Part shown: positions 41,885-49,033 of the stretch, in pieces | Layout of the letters: every line of letters begins with the position of its first letter | Numbering within the stretch: the stretch's first letter is position 1 | NCBI RefSeq assembly: GCF_036173105.1 | Contig: NZ_CP108053.1 | Location: 7,874,001-7,938,000, forward strand | Source of the DNA: Streptomyces sp. NBC_00287 | GTDB lineage: Bacteria; Actinomycetota; Actinomycetes; Streptomycetales; Streptomycetaceae | Reading direction: 5' to 3' | DNA: 64,000 bases | Program-made: the position numbers and the translations under genes | The notes under the pieces: model-generated | Databases searched by the model: none | What the model was told of the DNA's origin: nothing | Seen by the model: the letters and a program-made list of their open reading frames with translations, nothing else

Positions 41885-43315
41885 TCAGCCCGCGTACTTC
41901 CGCAGCCACGCCTCGACCTCGTCGGCGGAGCGCGGCAATGCCGCCGACAGGTTCTCGTGGCCGTCCTCCGTGACCAGCAGGTCGTCCTCGATACGGACGC
42001 CGATGCCCCGCCACTCCTCGGGGACCGTCAGGTCGTCGGGCTGGAAGTACAGGCCCGGCTCGACGGTGAGGCACATACCGGGCTCCAGGACACCGTCGAC
42101 GTAGTCCTCGGTGCGGGCCCGGGCACAGTCGTGGACATCGAGGCCGAGCATGTGGCCGGTGCCGGCCATGGTGAACCGCCGCTGGAGGCCCAGCTCGTAC
42201 GCCCGCTCGGCCGGGCCCTCGATGAAGCCCCACGCCACCAGCCGCTCGGCCAGCGACCGCTGGGCGGCCTCGTGGAAGTCGCGGTAGTGCGCGCCCGGCT
42301 TGACGGCGGCCATGCCCGCTTCCTGGGCCTCGAACACGGCGTCGTAGACCTCGCGTTGGAGGGGGCCGAAGGTGCCGTTGATCGGGAGCGTGCGGGTGAC
42401 GTCGGCGGTGTAGAGGGTGCGGGTCTCGACACCCGCGTCCAGCAGCAGGAGTTCGCCGGGGCGGACCGGGCCGTCGTTGTGCTGCCAGTGCATGATCGTG
42501 GCGTGCTCGCCGGCCGCGCAGATCGAGCCATAGCCGACGTCGTTGCCCTCCAGCCGGGCGCGGCGGAAGAAGGTGCCCTCGATCCACCGCTCCGAGGTGG
42601 CGACCGCCTGCGACAACTCCCGTACGACGTCGGTGAATCCGCGGACCGTGGCGTCCACGGCGCGGCGCATCTCGCCGATCTCCCACTCGTCCTTGATCAA
42701 CCGGAGGCCGGAGACGGCCTCTTCGAGCGCGTCGTCCCGGTCCTCGTCGGTGGTGAGCGCGGCCTCCAGGGCGGGGTCGATGCCGCGGACGATACGAGTG
42801 GGGGCGGGGGAGGACTTGGCGAGGTCCTCGGCGATCGTGCGTATGTCCCGGCACGGCAGCCCGAGCACCAGCTCCGCCTCGGCGAGCGTCGGGCGGCGGC
42901 CCATCCACAGCTCGGCGGTGTAGCCGGACCAGAACTCGTCGCTGTCCCGGCTGTCGCGGGGGAGTTGGTAGCAGTGGGCGTCGTGGCCGCCGTCGGGGCG
43001 GGGCTCCAGGACCAAGGCGCCGTTGCGGGCCTGATCGCCCGTCAGGTGGACGTAGCCCGAGTACGGACGGAACGGGTAGTGGCTGTCGTTGGAGCGGATC
43101 TTGAGACCGCCGGAGGGGATGACCAGCCGCTCGCCCGGGAAGCGGGCGGAGAGCGCGGCGCGGCGGCGGGCCGCGTGGGGCGCCTGCTCGGTCGGCTCCA
43201 GATCCCTGCGCTCGGTGTCGGCCCAGCCCGTGCGCATCAGCGCGGACAGCTCCTCGGAGATTCCTCGGTACAGACCGTTCTTTCGGCCCTTGGCCACGTC
43301 GGGCACCTCTTCCAT
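41885..43315 (-). CDS. pepP: Xaa-Pro aminopeptidase (aminopeptidase P)
   Basis: A 476-residue M24-family peptidase that removes N-terminal residues preceding proline or hydroxyproline. The N-terminal domain (RNGLYRGIS-like KNGLYRGISEELSALM, FPGERLVIPSG, YPFRPYSGYVHLTGDQ) is typical of actinobacterial PepP. The metal ligands are Asp in LLLLDAGVET and ADVTR, His in GTGHMLGLDVHD, and Glu in LTVEPGLYF and GVRIEDD. ATG 43315 is preferred because its N-terminus resembles homologues; ATG 43354 is in frame but would bury the operator element inside the gene. It is divergent from the hydroxyproline genes and shares their operator. Confidence 0.93.
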   Translation of the reverse strand: MEEVPDVAKGRKNGLYRGISEELSALMRTGWADTERRDLEPTEQAPHAARRRAALSARFPGERLVIPSGGLKIRSNDSHYPFRPYSGYVHLTGDQARNGALVLEPRPDGGHDAHCYQLPRDSRDSDEFWSGYTAELWMGRRPTLAEAELVLGLPCRDIRTIAEDLAKSSPAPTRIVRGIDPALEAALTTDEDRDDALEEAVSGLRLIKDEWEIGEMRRAVDATVRGFTDVVRELSQAVATSERWIEGTFFRRARLEGNDVGYGSICAAGEHATIMHWQHNDGPVRPGELLLLDAGVETRTLYTADVTRTLPINGTFGPLQREVYDAVFEAQEAGMAAVKPGAHYRDFHEAAQRSLAERLVAWGFIEGPAERAYELGLQRRFTMAGTGHMLGLDVHDCARARTEDYVDGVLEPGMCLTVEPGLYFQPDDLTVPEEWRGIGVRIEDDLLVTEDGHENLSAALPRSADEVEAWLRKYAG

Positions 43316-43346
43316 GAGTGTGGTGGCGTTCCCAGCAAGAGAAGCA

Positions 43347-43361
43347 TGTGACATAGTACTG
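43347..43361. promoter_or_regulatory. Candidate GntR operator 1 (dehydrogenase / pepP divergent promoter)
   Basis: TGTGACATAGTACTG lies two bases before the GTG of the FAD subunit gene and overlaps a likely -10 (CATAGT, 43352-43357). It matches operators 2 and 3 of the same cluster (consensus TGTGACATNNTACTG). With -10 only six bases from the start codon, the transcript may be leaderless. Confidence 0.6.
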
Positions 43362-43363
43362 CC

Positions 43364-44524
43364 GTGAGCAAGCGATTGACCTGCGATGTCGTGGTCGTCG
43401 GAGCCGGGATGGTGGGCGCGGCCTGCGCCCTGTACGCGGCCCGGGCGGGCCTCGACGTCATCGTGGTCGACCGCGGCCCGGTGGCCGGCGGCACGACCGG
43501 AGCGGGGGAGGGCAACCTCCTCGTCTCCGACAAGGAGCCGGGCCCGGAGCTGGACCTCGCGCTTCTGTCGGGGCGTCTGTGGGCGGACCTCGCCGAGGAA
43601 TTCGGGGAGATCATCGAGTACGAGGCCAAGGGCGGCGTCGTCGTCGCCTCGACCCCGCAGGGGCTCGCGGCTCTGGAGCGGTTCGCCGACGGACAGAGCG
43701 CGGCCGGTGTTGTCGCCGAGACCGTGGAGGGCGACGGGCTGTACGACCTCGAACCGCACCTCGCCCCCGGGCTGGCGGGCGGCATGCACTACCCGCAGGA
43801 CTGCCAGGTGATGCCCGCCCTGGCAGCCGCCCACCTGCTCCGCGCCTCCGGCGCCCGCCTGCTCACCGGCCGTACCGTCACCGGCATTCCACGCACCCCC
43901 GAGGGCGCGGTGCTCGGCGTCCGCACCGACCACGGCGACATCCACGCCCCGGCGGTCGTCAACGCCGCCGGGACCTGGGGCGGCGAACTGGCCGCGCTCG
44001 CCGACGCCCACCTGCCGGTCCTCCCGCGCCGAGGCTTCGTCCTCGTCACCGAACCCCTCCCGCGTCTGGTCCGCCACAAGGTCTACGCCGCCGACTACGT
44101 GGCCGACGTGGCCAGCGACTCGGCCGCGCTCCAGACCTCGCCGGTCGTGGAGGGCACGGCAGCGGGACCGGTACTGATCGGCGCCAGCCGCGAGCGCGTC
44201 GGCTTCGACCGGTCCTTCTCGCTGCCTGTCGTACGGGAGTTGGCGGCCGGCGCGACCCGGCTCTTCCCCTTCCTGGCGGACATCCGCGCCCAGCGCGCCT
44301 ACCTCGGCTTCCGCCCCTACCTGCCCGACCACCTTCCCGCCATCGGCCCCGACCCGCGCGTCCCCGGCCTGCACCACGCCTGCGGGCACGAGGGCGCGGG
44401 CATCGGACTCGCCACCGGCACCGGCCACTTGATCGCGCAGACGCTGACCGAGAAGGCGCCCGAGCTGGACCTGGCGCCCTTCCGCCCCGACCGCTTCCCC
44501 ACTGATGCGGAGGAGACCGCGTGA
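43364..44524 (+). CDS. FAD-dependent D-amino acid dehydrogenase-like subunit (probable D-hydroxyproline dehydrogenase)
   Basis: A 386-residue DAO-fold flavoprotein. The FAD-binding Rossmann motif DVVVVGAGMVGAACALYAAR starts near residue 8, followed by an acidic strand end (VIVVDRG); HACGHEGAGIGLATGTGHLI near the C-terminus is the second FAD contact. It should oxidise cis-4-hydroxy-D-proline to pyrroline-4-hydroxy-2-carboxylate, together with the next two genes, in the heterotrimeric type known from pseudomonads. GTG 43364 has no ribosome-binding site, consistent with leaderless translation. The stop overlaps the ferredoxin-like gene (GTGA). Confidence 0.88.
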   Translation: MSKRLTCDVVVVGAGMVGAACALYAARAGLDVIVVDRGPVAGGTTGAGEGNLLVSDKEPGPELDLALLSGRLWADLAEEFGEIIEYEAKGGVVVASTPQGLAALERFADGQSAAGVVAETVEGDGLYDLEPHLAPGLAGGMHYPQDCQVMPALAAAHLLRASGARLLTGRTVTGIPRTPEGAVLGVRTDHGDIHAPAVVNAAGTWGGELAALADAHLPVLPRRGFVLVTEPLPRLVRHKVYAADYVADVASDSAALQTSPVVEGTAAGPVLIGASRERVGFDRSFSLPVVRELAAGATRLFPFLADIRAQRAYLGFRPYLPDHLPAIGPDPRVPGLHHACGHEGAGIGLATGTGHLIAQTLTEKAPELDLAPFRPDRFPTDAEETA

Positions 44525-44823
44525 GAACCCCGCTCGACCTCGCCGACGCCCGGCCGGGACCGGCCTTCACGGTCACCCTCGACGGCCGCGAAATCGAGGC
44601 GTTGCCCGGGCAGACCGTCGCCGCCGCGCTCTGGTCGGCGGGCGTCACCTCATGGCGTACCACCCGGGGCGAGGGCCGTCCGCGCGGCATCTTCTGCGGC
44701 ATCGGCGTCTGCTTCGACTGCCTGGTGACCGTCAACGACCGTCCGAACCAACGCGCTTGCCTGGTGCCATTGCACCCGGGTGACGCGATCCGTACGCAGG
44801 AGGGGACGGGCCATGATGCCTGA
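44521..44823 (+). CDS. Small [2Fe-2S] ferredoxin-like subunit
   Basis: A 100-residue plant-type [2Fe-2S] protein, subunit of the putative hydroxyproline dehydrogenase. The cluster cysteines are in FCGIGVCFDCLVTVN and RACLVP, spaced C-x4-C-x2-C-x11-C. The N-terminal strand FTVTLDGREIEALPGQTV is typical of such small subunits beside HcnA/OoxA-like proteins. GTG 44521 overlaps the FAD gene stop, and the end overlaps the next gene by 11 bases. It carries electrons between the two flavin subunits. Confidence 0.88.
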   Translation: MRTPLDLADARPGPAFTVTLDGREIEALPGQTVAAALWSAGVTSWRTTRGEGRPRGIFCGIGVCFDCLVTVNDRPNQRACLVPLHPGDAIRTQEGTGHDA

Positions 44824-46204
44824 ACTCGCCGTGATCGGAGCGGGTCCGGCCGGACTAGCCGCGGCCCTGGCGGCTGCCGCGCGGGGTGTACGCGTCACGT
44901 TCATCGACGCGGCGACGGAGGCGGGCGGGCAGTTCTACCGGCAGCCCGCAGCGGCCCTGAACGCCCGCAGGCCCCAGGCCCTGCACCACCAGTGGCGCAC
45001 CTGGGAGCGGCTCAGGGACGGACTGCGGACCCACGTCGGAGCAGGTGTCGTAAGGCATTTGACGGACCATCACGTGTGGTTCGTGGAGCGGCGCACCGAC
45101 GGCTTCACTGTGCATGCGCTGCTCGGACCGGAGCAGGAGAAGCCGGCCGAGGTACACGCCGACGCCGTACTCCTGGCCACCGGCGGCTACGAGAAGGTGC
45201 TGCCCTTCCCCGGCTGGACCCTCCCGGGCGTCGTCACCGCAGGCGGTGCCCAGGCCATGCTCAAGGGCGGCCTCGCGGTGTCCGGACGTACCGCCGTGGT
45301 CGCCGGGACCGGGCCTCTGCTGCTGCCGGTGGCGAGCGGGCTCGCCGCGGCGGGCGTCGAGGTGGCCGCGCTCGTGGAGTCGGCCGACCCGCCGGCCTTT
45401 GTACGCCGGTCCCGCGCGCTGGTCGTCCAGCCCGGCAAGGTTGCCGAAGGCGCCGGGTACGCGGCGCAGTTGCTCCGGCACCGGGTGCGGACCCTCGTCC
45501 ACCACACCGTCGTCGAGGCGCACGGCACCGACCGCCTCGAGGCGGTCACCGTGGCCGCGCTCGACTATGACGGGCGGGTCAGGCCGGGCAGCGAACGCCG
45601 TATCCCCTGCGACACCCTCGCCGTCGGCCACGGCATGCTGCCGCACACCGACCTCGCCGAGACCCTCGGCTGCCGACTCGACGGTCTCGCCGTGCACGTC
45701 GACGACGAGCAGCGCACCGACGTACCCGGCGTCTGGGCCGCGGGCGAGACCACCGGCATCGGCGGCGCCGCGCTCTCCCTCGCCGAGGGTCACATCGCGG
45801 GCCGCTCCGCCGCCGCGCGACTGCACGGCACCGCACCCGACCCGCGCGCGTGGGCGGCGGCCGCGAAGACCCGTACCCGGCTGCGGGCCTTCTTCGCCGC
45901 GCTCGACACCGTCTATGCCCCGCCCGCGCACTGGACCGAGCAGATCACCGACGACACCGTCGTGTGCCGCTGTGAGGAGGTCACCGGCGGGGCTGTCCGC
46001 GAGGCCGTCGAGGAGCTCGGTGCCGGTGACGTACGGACCGTGAAGCTGCTGACCCGGGCCGGGATGGGCTGGTGCCAGGGGCGGGTGTGCGGACCGGCGG
46101 TCGCGGGACTCGCGGGGTGTGCGCTCACGCCGTCGCGGCGGCCGTTCGCCCGGCCCGTGCCGCTCGGCGTGCTGGCGCGGGCCGGGGAAGCCGACGGCGA
46201 CTGA
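44813..46204 (+). CDS. NAD(P)/FAD oxidoreductase subunit with C-terminal BFD-like [2Fe-2S] domain
   Basis: A 463-residue HcnA-like flavoprotein. FAD motif LAVIGAGPAGLAAALAAAAR (residue ~4), a second nucleotide motif TAVVAGTGPLLLPVASGLA (~160), and GVWAAGETTGIGG near 310. The C-terminal BFD-type cluster has cysteines in VVCRCEEVTGG and GWCQGRVCGP. ATG 44813 (or ATG 44816) follows AGGAGG. It completes a three-subunit dehydrogenase with the two preceding genes, all overlapping. Opine or glycine dehydrogenases share this layout, but the epimerase and deaminase downstream point to hydroxyproline. Confidence 0.88.
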   Translation: MMPELAVIGAGPAGLAAALAAAARGVRVTFIDAATEAGGQFYRQPAAALNARRPQALHHQWRTWERLRDGLRTHVGAGVVRHLTDHHVWFVERRTDGFTVHALLGPEQEKPAEVHADAVLLATGGYEKVLPFPGWTLPGVVTAGGAQAMLKGGLAVSGRTAVVAGTGPLLLPVASGLAAAGVEVAALVESADPPAFVRRSRALVVQPGKVAEGAGYAAQLLRHRVRTLVHHTVVEAHGTDRLEAVTVAALDYDGRVRPGSERRIPCDTLAVGHGMLPHTDLAETLGCRLDGLAVHVDDEQRTDVPGVWAAGETTGIGGAALSLAEGHIAGRSAAARLHGTAPDPRAWAAAAKTRTRLRAFFAALDTVYAPPAHWTEQITDDTVVCRCEEVTGGAVREAVEELGAGDVRTVKLLTRAGMGWCQGRVCGPAVAGLAGCALTPSRRPFARPVPLGVLARAGEADGD

Positions 46205-46238
46205 CCACGCGTATCACTATGCGCATCTCCTTTCCCAA

Positions 46239-46253
46239 CAGTAAAATGTCACA
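46239..46253. promoter_or_regulatory. Candidate GntR operator 2 (deaminase/epimerase promoter)
   Basis: CAGTAAAATGTCACA, which is TGTGACATTTTACTG on the minus strand, in the 73-base gap before the deaminase gene. It agrees with operator 1 at 13 of 15 positions. The gap is AT-richer than its surroundings and separates two sub-operons that point the same way. Confidence 0.6.
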
Positions 46254-46277
46254 CCGCATTGAGAGGGATCCACCCAG

Positions 46278-47174
46278 ATGACTGCCACCGAGAACCACCC
46301 CTGGCGCGGCGTCCTCGTCGCCACGGCCCTCCCGCTCCGCGACGACCTCTCCGTCGACCACGCCAAGTACGCGGAACACTGCGCCTGGCTCGTCGAGAAC
46401 GGCTGCGACGGCGTCGTGCCGAACGGCTCGCTCGGCGAGTACCAGGTCCTCACCCCCGAGGAGCGCGCCAAGGTCGTGGAGACGGCCGTCGCCGCCATCG
46501 GGGGCGAGCGGGTGATGCCCGGTGTCGCCGCGTACGGCTCCGCCGAGGCCCGTCGCTGGGCCGAGCAGGCGCGCGATGCGGGCTGTGCGTCCGTGATGCT
46601 GCTGCCTCCGAACGCGTACCGCGCCGACCAGCGGTCGGTGCTGTTGCACTACGCGGAGGTCGCGAAGGCGGGCGTGCCGGTCGTGGCGTACAACAACCCC
46701 ATCGACACCAAGGTCGACCTGGTGCCGGAACTGCTCGCCGAGCTCCACGCCGAGGGCCATATCCACGCGGTGAAGGAGTTCTCCGGTGATGTCCGTCGCG
46801 CCTATCAGCTCGCGGAACTCGCCCCGGAACTGGACCTGTTGATCGGCGCCGACGACGTCCTGCTGGAGCTGGCGCTGGCCGGCGCCAAGGGCTGGGTGGC
46901 GGGCTACCCGAACGCGCTGCCCCGTGCGAGCGTCGAGCTCTACCGCGCGGCCGTCGCCGGTGACCTCGCCACGGCCAAGAAGCTGTACGAGCAGCTGCAC
47001 CCGCTGCTGCGCTGGGACTCCAAGGTCGAGTTCGTGCAGGCCATCAAGTTGTCCATGGACCTCGTGGGCCGGCCCGGCGGTCCCGTGCGCCCACCGCGCG
47101 TCCCGCTGCTGCCCGAGCAGGAGGCGGCCGTCCGAGCCGCCACGGAGAAGGCCGTCGCGGCCGGATTGGCCTAG
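46278..47174 (+). CDS. Dihydrodipicolinate synthase-family lyase (probable pyrroline-4-hydroxy-2-carboxylate deaminase)
   Basis: A 298-residue DapA-fold Schiff-base enzyme. The catalytic Lys166 is in IHAVKEFSGD and the relay Tyr138 in VVAYNNP; PNGSLGEYQVLTPEE replaces the GTTGE substrate loop of true DapA, as in relatives that deaminate or dehydrate other keto acids. In this setting it should convert pyrroline-4-hydroxy-2-carboxylate into alpha-ketoglutarate semialdehyde and ammonia. ATG 46278 follows a distant GAGAGGG. The epimerase gene begins six bases after the stop. Confidence 0.88.
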   Translation: MTATENHPWRGVLVATALPLRDDLSVDHAKYAEHCAWLVENGCDGVVPNGSLGEYQVLTPEERAKVVETAVAAIGGERVMPGVAAYGSAEARRWAEQARDAGCASVMLLPPNAYRADQRSVLLHYAEVAKAGVPVVAYNNPIDTKVDLVPELLAELHAEGHIHAVKEFSGDVRRAYQLAELAPELDLLIGADDVLLELALAGAKGWVAGYPNALPRASVELYRAAVAGDLATAKKLYEQLHPLLRWDSKVEFVQAIKLSMDLVGRPGGPVRPPRVPLLPEQEAAVRAATEKAVAAGLA

Positions 47175-47179
47175 GGATC

Positions 47180-48181
47180 ATGCGCAGCAAACTCGTCCTG
47201 CACGCCGTCGACTCGCACACCGAGGGCATGCCCACCCGCGTGATCACCGGCGGTATCGGCACGATCCCCGGCGCCACCATGAACGAGCGGCGGCTGTACT
47301 TCCGGGAGCACCGCGACGACATCAAGCAGCTCCTGATGAACGAGCCGCGCGGGCACTCGGCGATGAGCGGAGCGATCCTCCAGCCGCCCACCCGGCCCGA
47401 CTGCGACTGGGGTGTCGTCTACATCGAGGTCTCCGGCTATCTGCCGATGTGCGGCCACGGCACCATCGGGGTGGCCACCGTGCTGGTGGAGACCGGCATG
47501 GTCGAGGTCGTCGAGCCGGTCACCACCATCCGGCTCGACACCCCGGCGGGCCTGGTCGTCGCCGAGGTCGCGGTGGAGAACGGCGCCGCGAAGGCCGTCA
47601 CTCTCCAGAACGTGCCGTCCTTCTCCGTCGGCCTCGACCGCAAGATCACACTCGCCGACGGGCGCACGGTGACATATGACCTGGCCTACGGCGGCAACTT
47701 CTACGCCATCCTGCCGCTGGCGGAGTTCGGGCTGCCCTTCGACCGCACCCGCAAGGACGACATCCTCAAAGCGGGCCTGTCCCTCATGGAGGCGATCAAC
47801 GCCGAGGTAGAGCCCGTCCATCCGGAGGACCCCTCGATCCACGGCTGCCACCACGTCCACCTGTACGCGCCCGGCGCGACAGCCCGTCACTCCCGGCATG
47901 CGATGGCCATCCACCCGGGCTGGTTCGACCGCTCACCCTGCGGCACCGGCACCAGCGCCCGCATGGCACAACTGCACGCGCGCGGTGAACTCCCCCTGCA
48001 CACGGAGTTCGTGAACGAGTCCTTCATCGGGACGCAGTTCACCGGCCGCCTCCTCGGCACCACCGAGGTCGCAGGAATCCCCGCCGTCCTGCCGAGCTTC
48101 ACCGGCCGGGCCTGGATCACCGGCACCGCCCAGTATCTGCTCGATCCCACCGACCCGTTCCCGGCCGGATTCATCCTCTAG
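47180..48181 (+). CDS. Proline racemase-family 4-hydroxyproline 2-epimerase (probable)
   Basis: A 333-residue proline-racemase-fold enzyme. Both catalytic cysteines are present: Cys91 in LPMCGHGTIG and Cys254 in RSPCGTGTSAR. That makes it an epimerase or racemase rather than the Thr-containing 3-hydroxyproline dehydratase. Typical N-terminus AVDSHTEGMPTRVITGG. It would convert trans-4-hydroxy-L-proline to cis-4-hydroxy-D-proline, the substrate of the dehydrogenase genes upstream. Proline racemase itself is the alternative; the full pathway context favours hydroxyproline. Confidence 0.9.
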   Translation: MRSKLVLHAVDSHTEGMPTRVITGGIGTIPGATMNERRLYFREHRDDIKQLLMNEPRGHSAMSGAILQPPTRPDCDWGVVYIEVSGYLPMCGHGTIGVATVLVETGMVEVVEPVTTIRLDTPAGLVVAEVAVENGAAKAVTLQNVPSFSVGLDRKITLADGRTVTYDLAYGGNFYAILPLAEFGLPFDRTRKDDILKAGLSLMEAINAEVEPVHPEDPSIHGCHHVHLYAPGATARHSRHAMAIHPGWFDRSPCGTGTSARMAQLHARGELPLHTEFVNESFIGTQFTGRLLGTTEVAGIPAVLPSFTGRAWITGTAQYLLDPTDPFPAGFIL

Positions 48182-48182
48182 A

Positions 48183-48194
48183 CCCGGCGCCGGG
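48183..48194. terminator. GC palindrome after the epimerase gene
   Basis: CCCGGCGCCGGG is a perfect 12-bp palindrome one base past the epimerase stop, followed by GCCCC/GGGGC around 48220-48232. It may terminate the catabolic operon before the regulator's own promoter. No loop or T-run, so support is modest. Confidence 0.35.
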
Positions 48195-48235
48195 CGCGGA
48201 CACCGGACGCGTCCTCCGGGCCCCGCCGGGGCTGG

Positions 48236-48267
48236 GATAATGACCGGTGACGCGTGACATTGCACTC
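48236..48267 (+). promoter_or_regulatory. GntR gene promoter with candidate operator 3
   Basis: A good -10 GATAAT (48236-48241) is followed by CGTGACATTGCACTC (48253-48267) at about the expected transcription start. This copy matches operator 1 at 11 of 15 positions. Its place at +1 suggests the regulator represses its own gene. Confidence 0.55.
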
Positions 48268-48283
48268 CCGAGGAGACACCCCT

Positions 48284-48961
48284 ATGCCCGCCCAGCCCGT
48301 CGGCGCCCCCTCCCTCCCCACGCTGGGCGGCAAGAAGCGCAGCTACCGCGAGCGGGTCGCCGATGCCCTGCGGGCCGCGCTGATCGCCGGTGAACTGCTC
48401 CCGGGCGAGGTGTACTCGGCGCCGACCCTGGCCGCCCGTTTCGGCGTCTCGGCGACGCCGGTGCGCGAGGCCATGCTGGACCTCGTCAAGGAGGGCCTGG
48501 TCGACACCGTCCCCAACAAGGGTTTCCGGGTCACCGCGGTCTCCGAGAAGCAGCTCGACGAGTACACCCACATCCGCGCGCTCATCGAGATCCCCACCGT
48601 CGTCGAGCTGGCCAGGACCGCCGACCCGGTCTCCCTGGAGGCGCTGCGCCCGGCCGCCCGGGAGATCGTGCAGGCCGCGGCGGCCGGTGACCTCATCGCG
48701 TACGTCGAGGCCGACACCCGCTTCCACCTCGGTCTGCTCGCCCTGGCCGGCAATGCCCACCTCGTCGAGGTCGTCGGCGACCTGCGCGGCCGCTCCCGGC
48801 TCTACGGGCTCACCGCGCTGGTGAAGGCGGGCCGCCTGCTGGCTTCCGCCGAGGAGCACCTGGAACTCCTCGACGCCCTGCTGGATCGCGACGAGCAGGC
48901 TGTGCGAGAGGTCATGACCCGGCATCTCGGCCATGTCCGGGGGCTGTGGGCCGCGAAGTAG
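48284..48961 (+). CDS. GntR-family (FCD-domain) transcriptional regulator
   Basis: A 225-residue FadR/VanR-group GntR protein. The winged helix covers about residues 22-88 (ERVADALRAALIAGELLPGE, FGVSATPVREAMLDLVKEG, VPNKGFRVTAV); the all-helical FCD ligand domain follows with the metal-type residues in DTRFHLGLLALAGN and a C-terminal His in RHLGHVRG. ATG 48284 is chosen because GAGGAG precedes it. It lies after the epimerase gene and is the likely sensor of hydroxyproline or a pathway intermediate. The conserved element before three transcription units of the cluster is its probable operator. Confidence 0.92.
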   Translation: MPAQPVGAPSLPTLGGKKRSYRERVADALRAALIAGELLPGEVYSAPTLAARFGVSATPVREAMLDLVKEGLVDTVPNKGFRVTAVSEKQLDEYTHIRALIEIPTVVELARTADPVSLEALRPAAREIVQAAAAGDLIAYVEADTRFHLGLLALAGNAHLVEVVGDLRGRSRLYGLTALVKAGRLLASAEEHLELLDALLDRDEQAVREVMTRHLGHVRGLWAAK

Positions 48962-48995
48962 GCGGCCCGGCTCGACGAACCGATCCGCAATTCAA

Positions 48996-49030
48996 CGCAA
49001 GCCATTTGCATTCCTTGCGCTATTCTTGCG
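48996..49030 (+). promoter_or_regulatory. LacI-type operator half-sites before the lacI-family gene
   Basis: An inverted pair CGCAAG (48996-49001) and CTTGCG (49014-49019) with a 12-base gap, plus a further CTTGCG (49025-49030), immediately before the start codon. A possible -10 TATTCT (49021-49026) lies seven bases from the ATG. A related CTTGCG occurs before the binding-protein gene. This suggests autoregulation. Confidence 0.5.
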
Positions 49031-49033
49031 TGC

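Noticed and set aside
46278..47174. The DapA-like gene as lysine-pathway dihydrodipicolinate synthase
   Set aside because: The GTTGE substrate loop is replaced and the gene lies between hydroxyproline dehydrogenase and epimerase genes.
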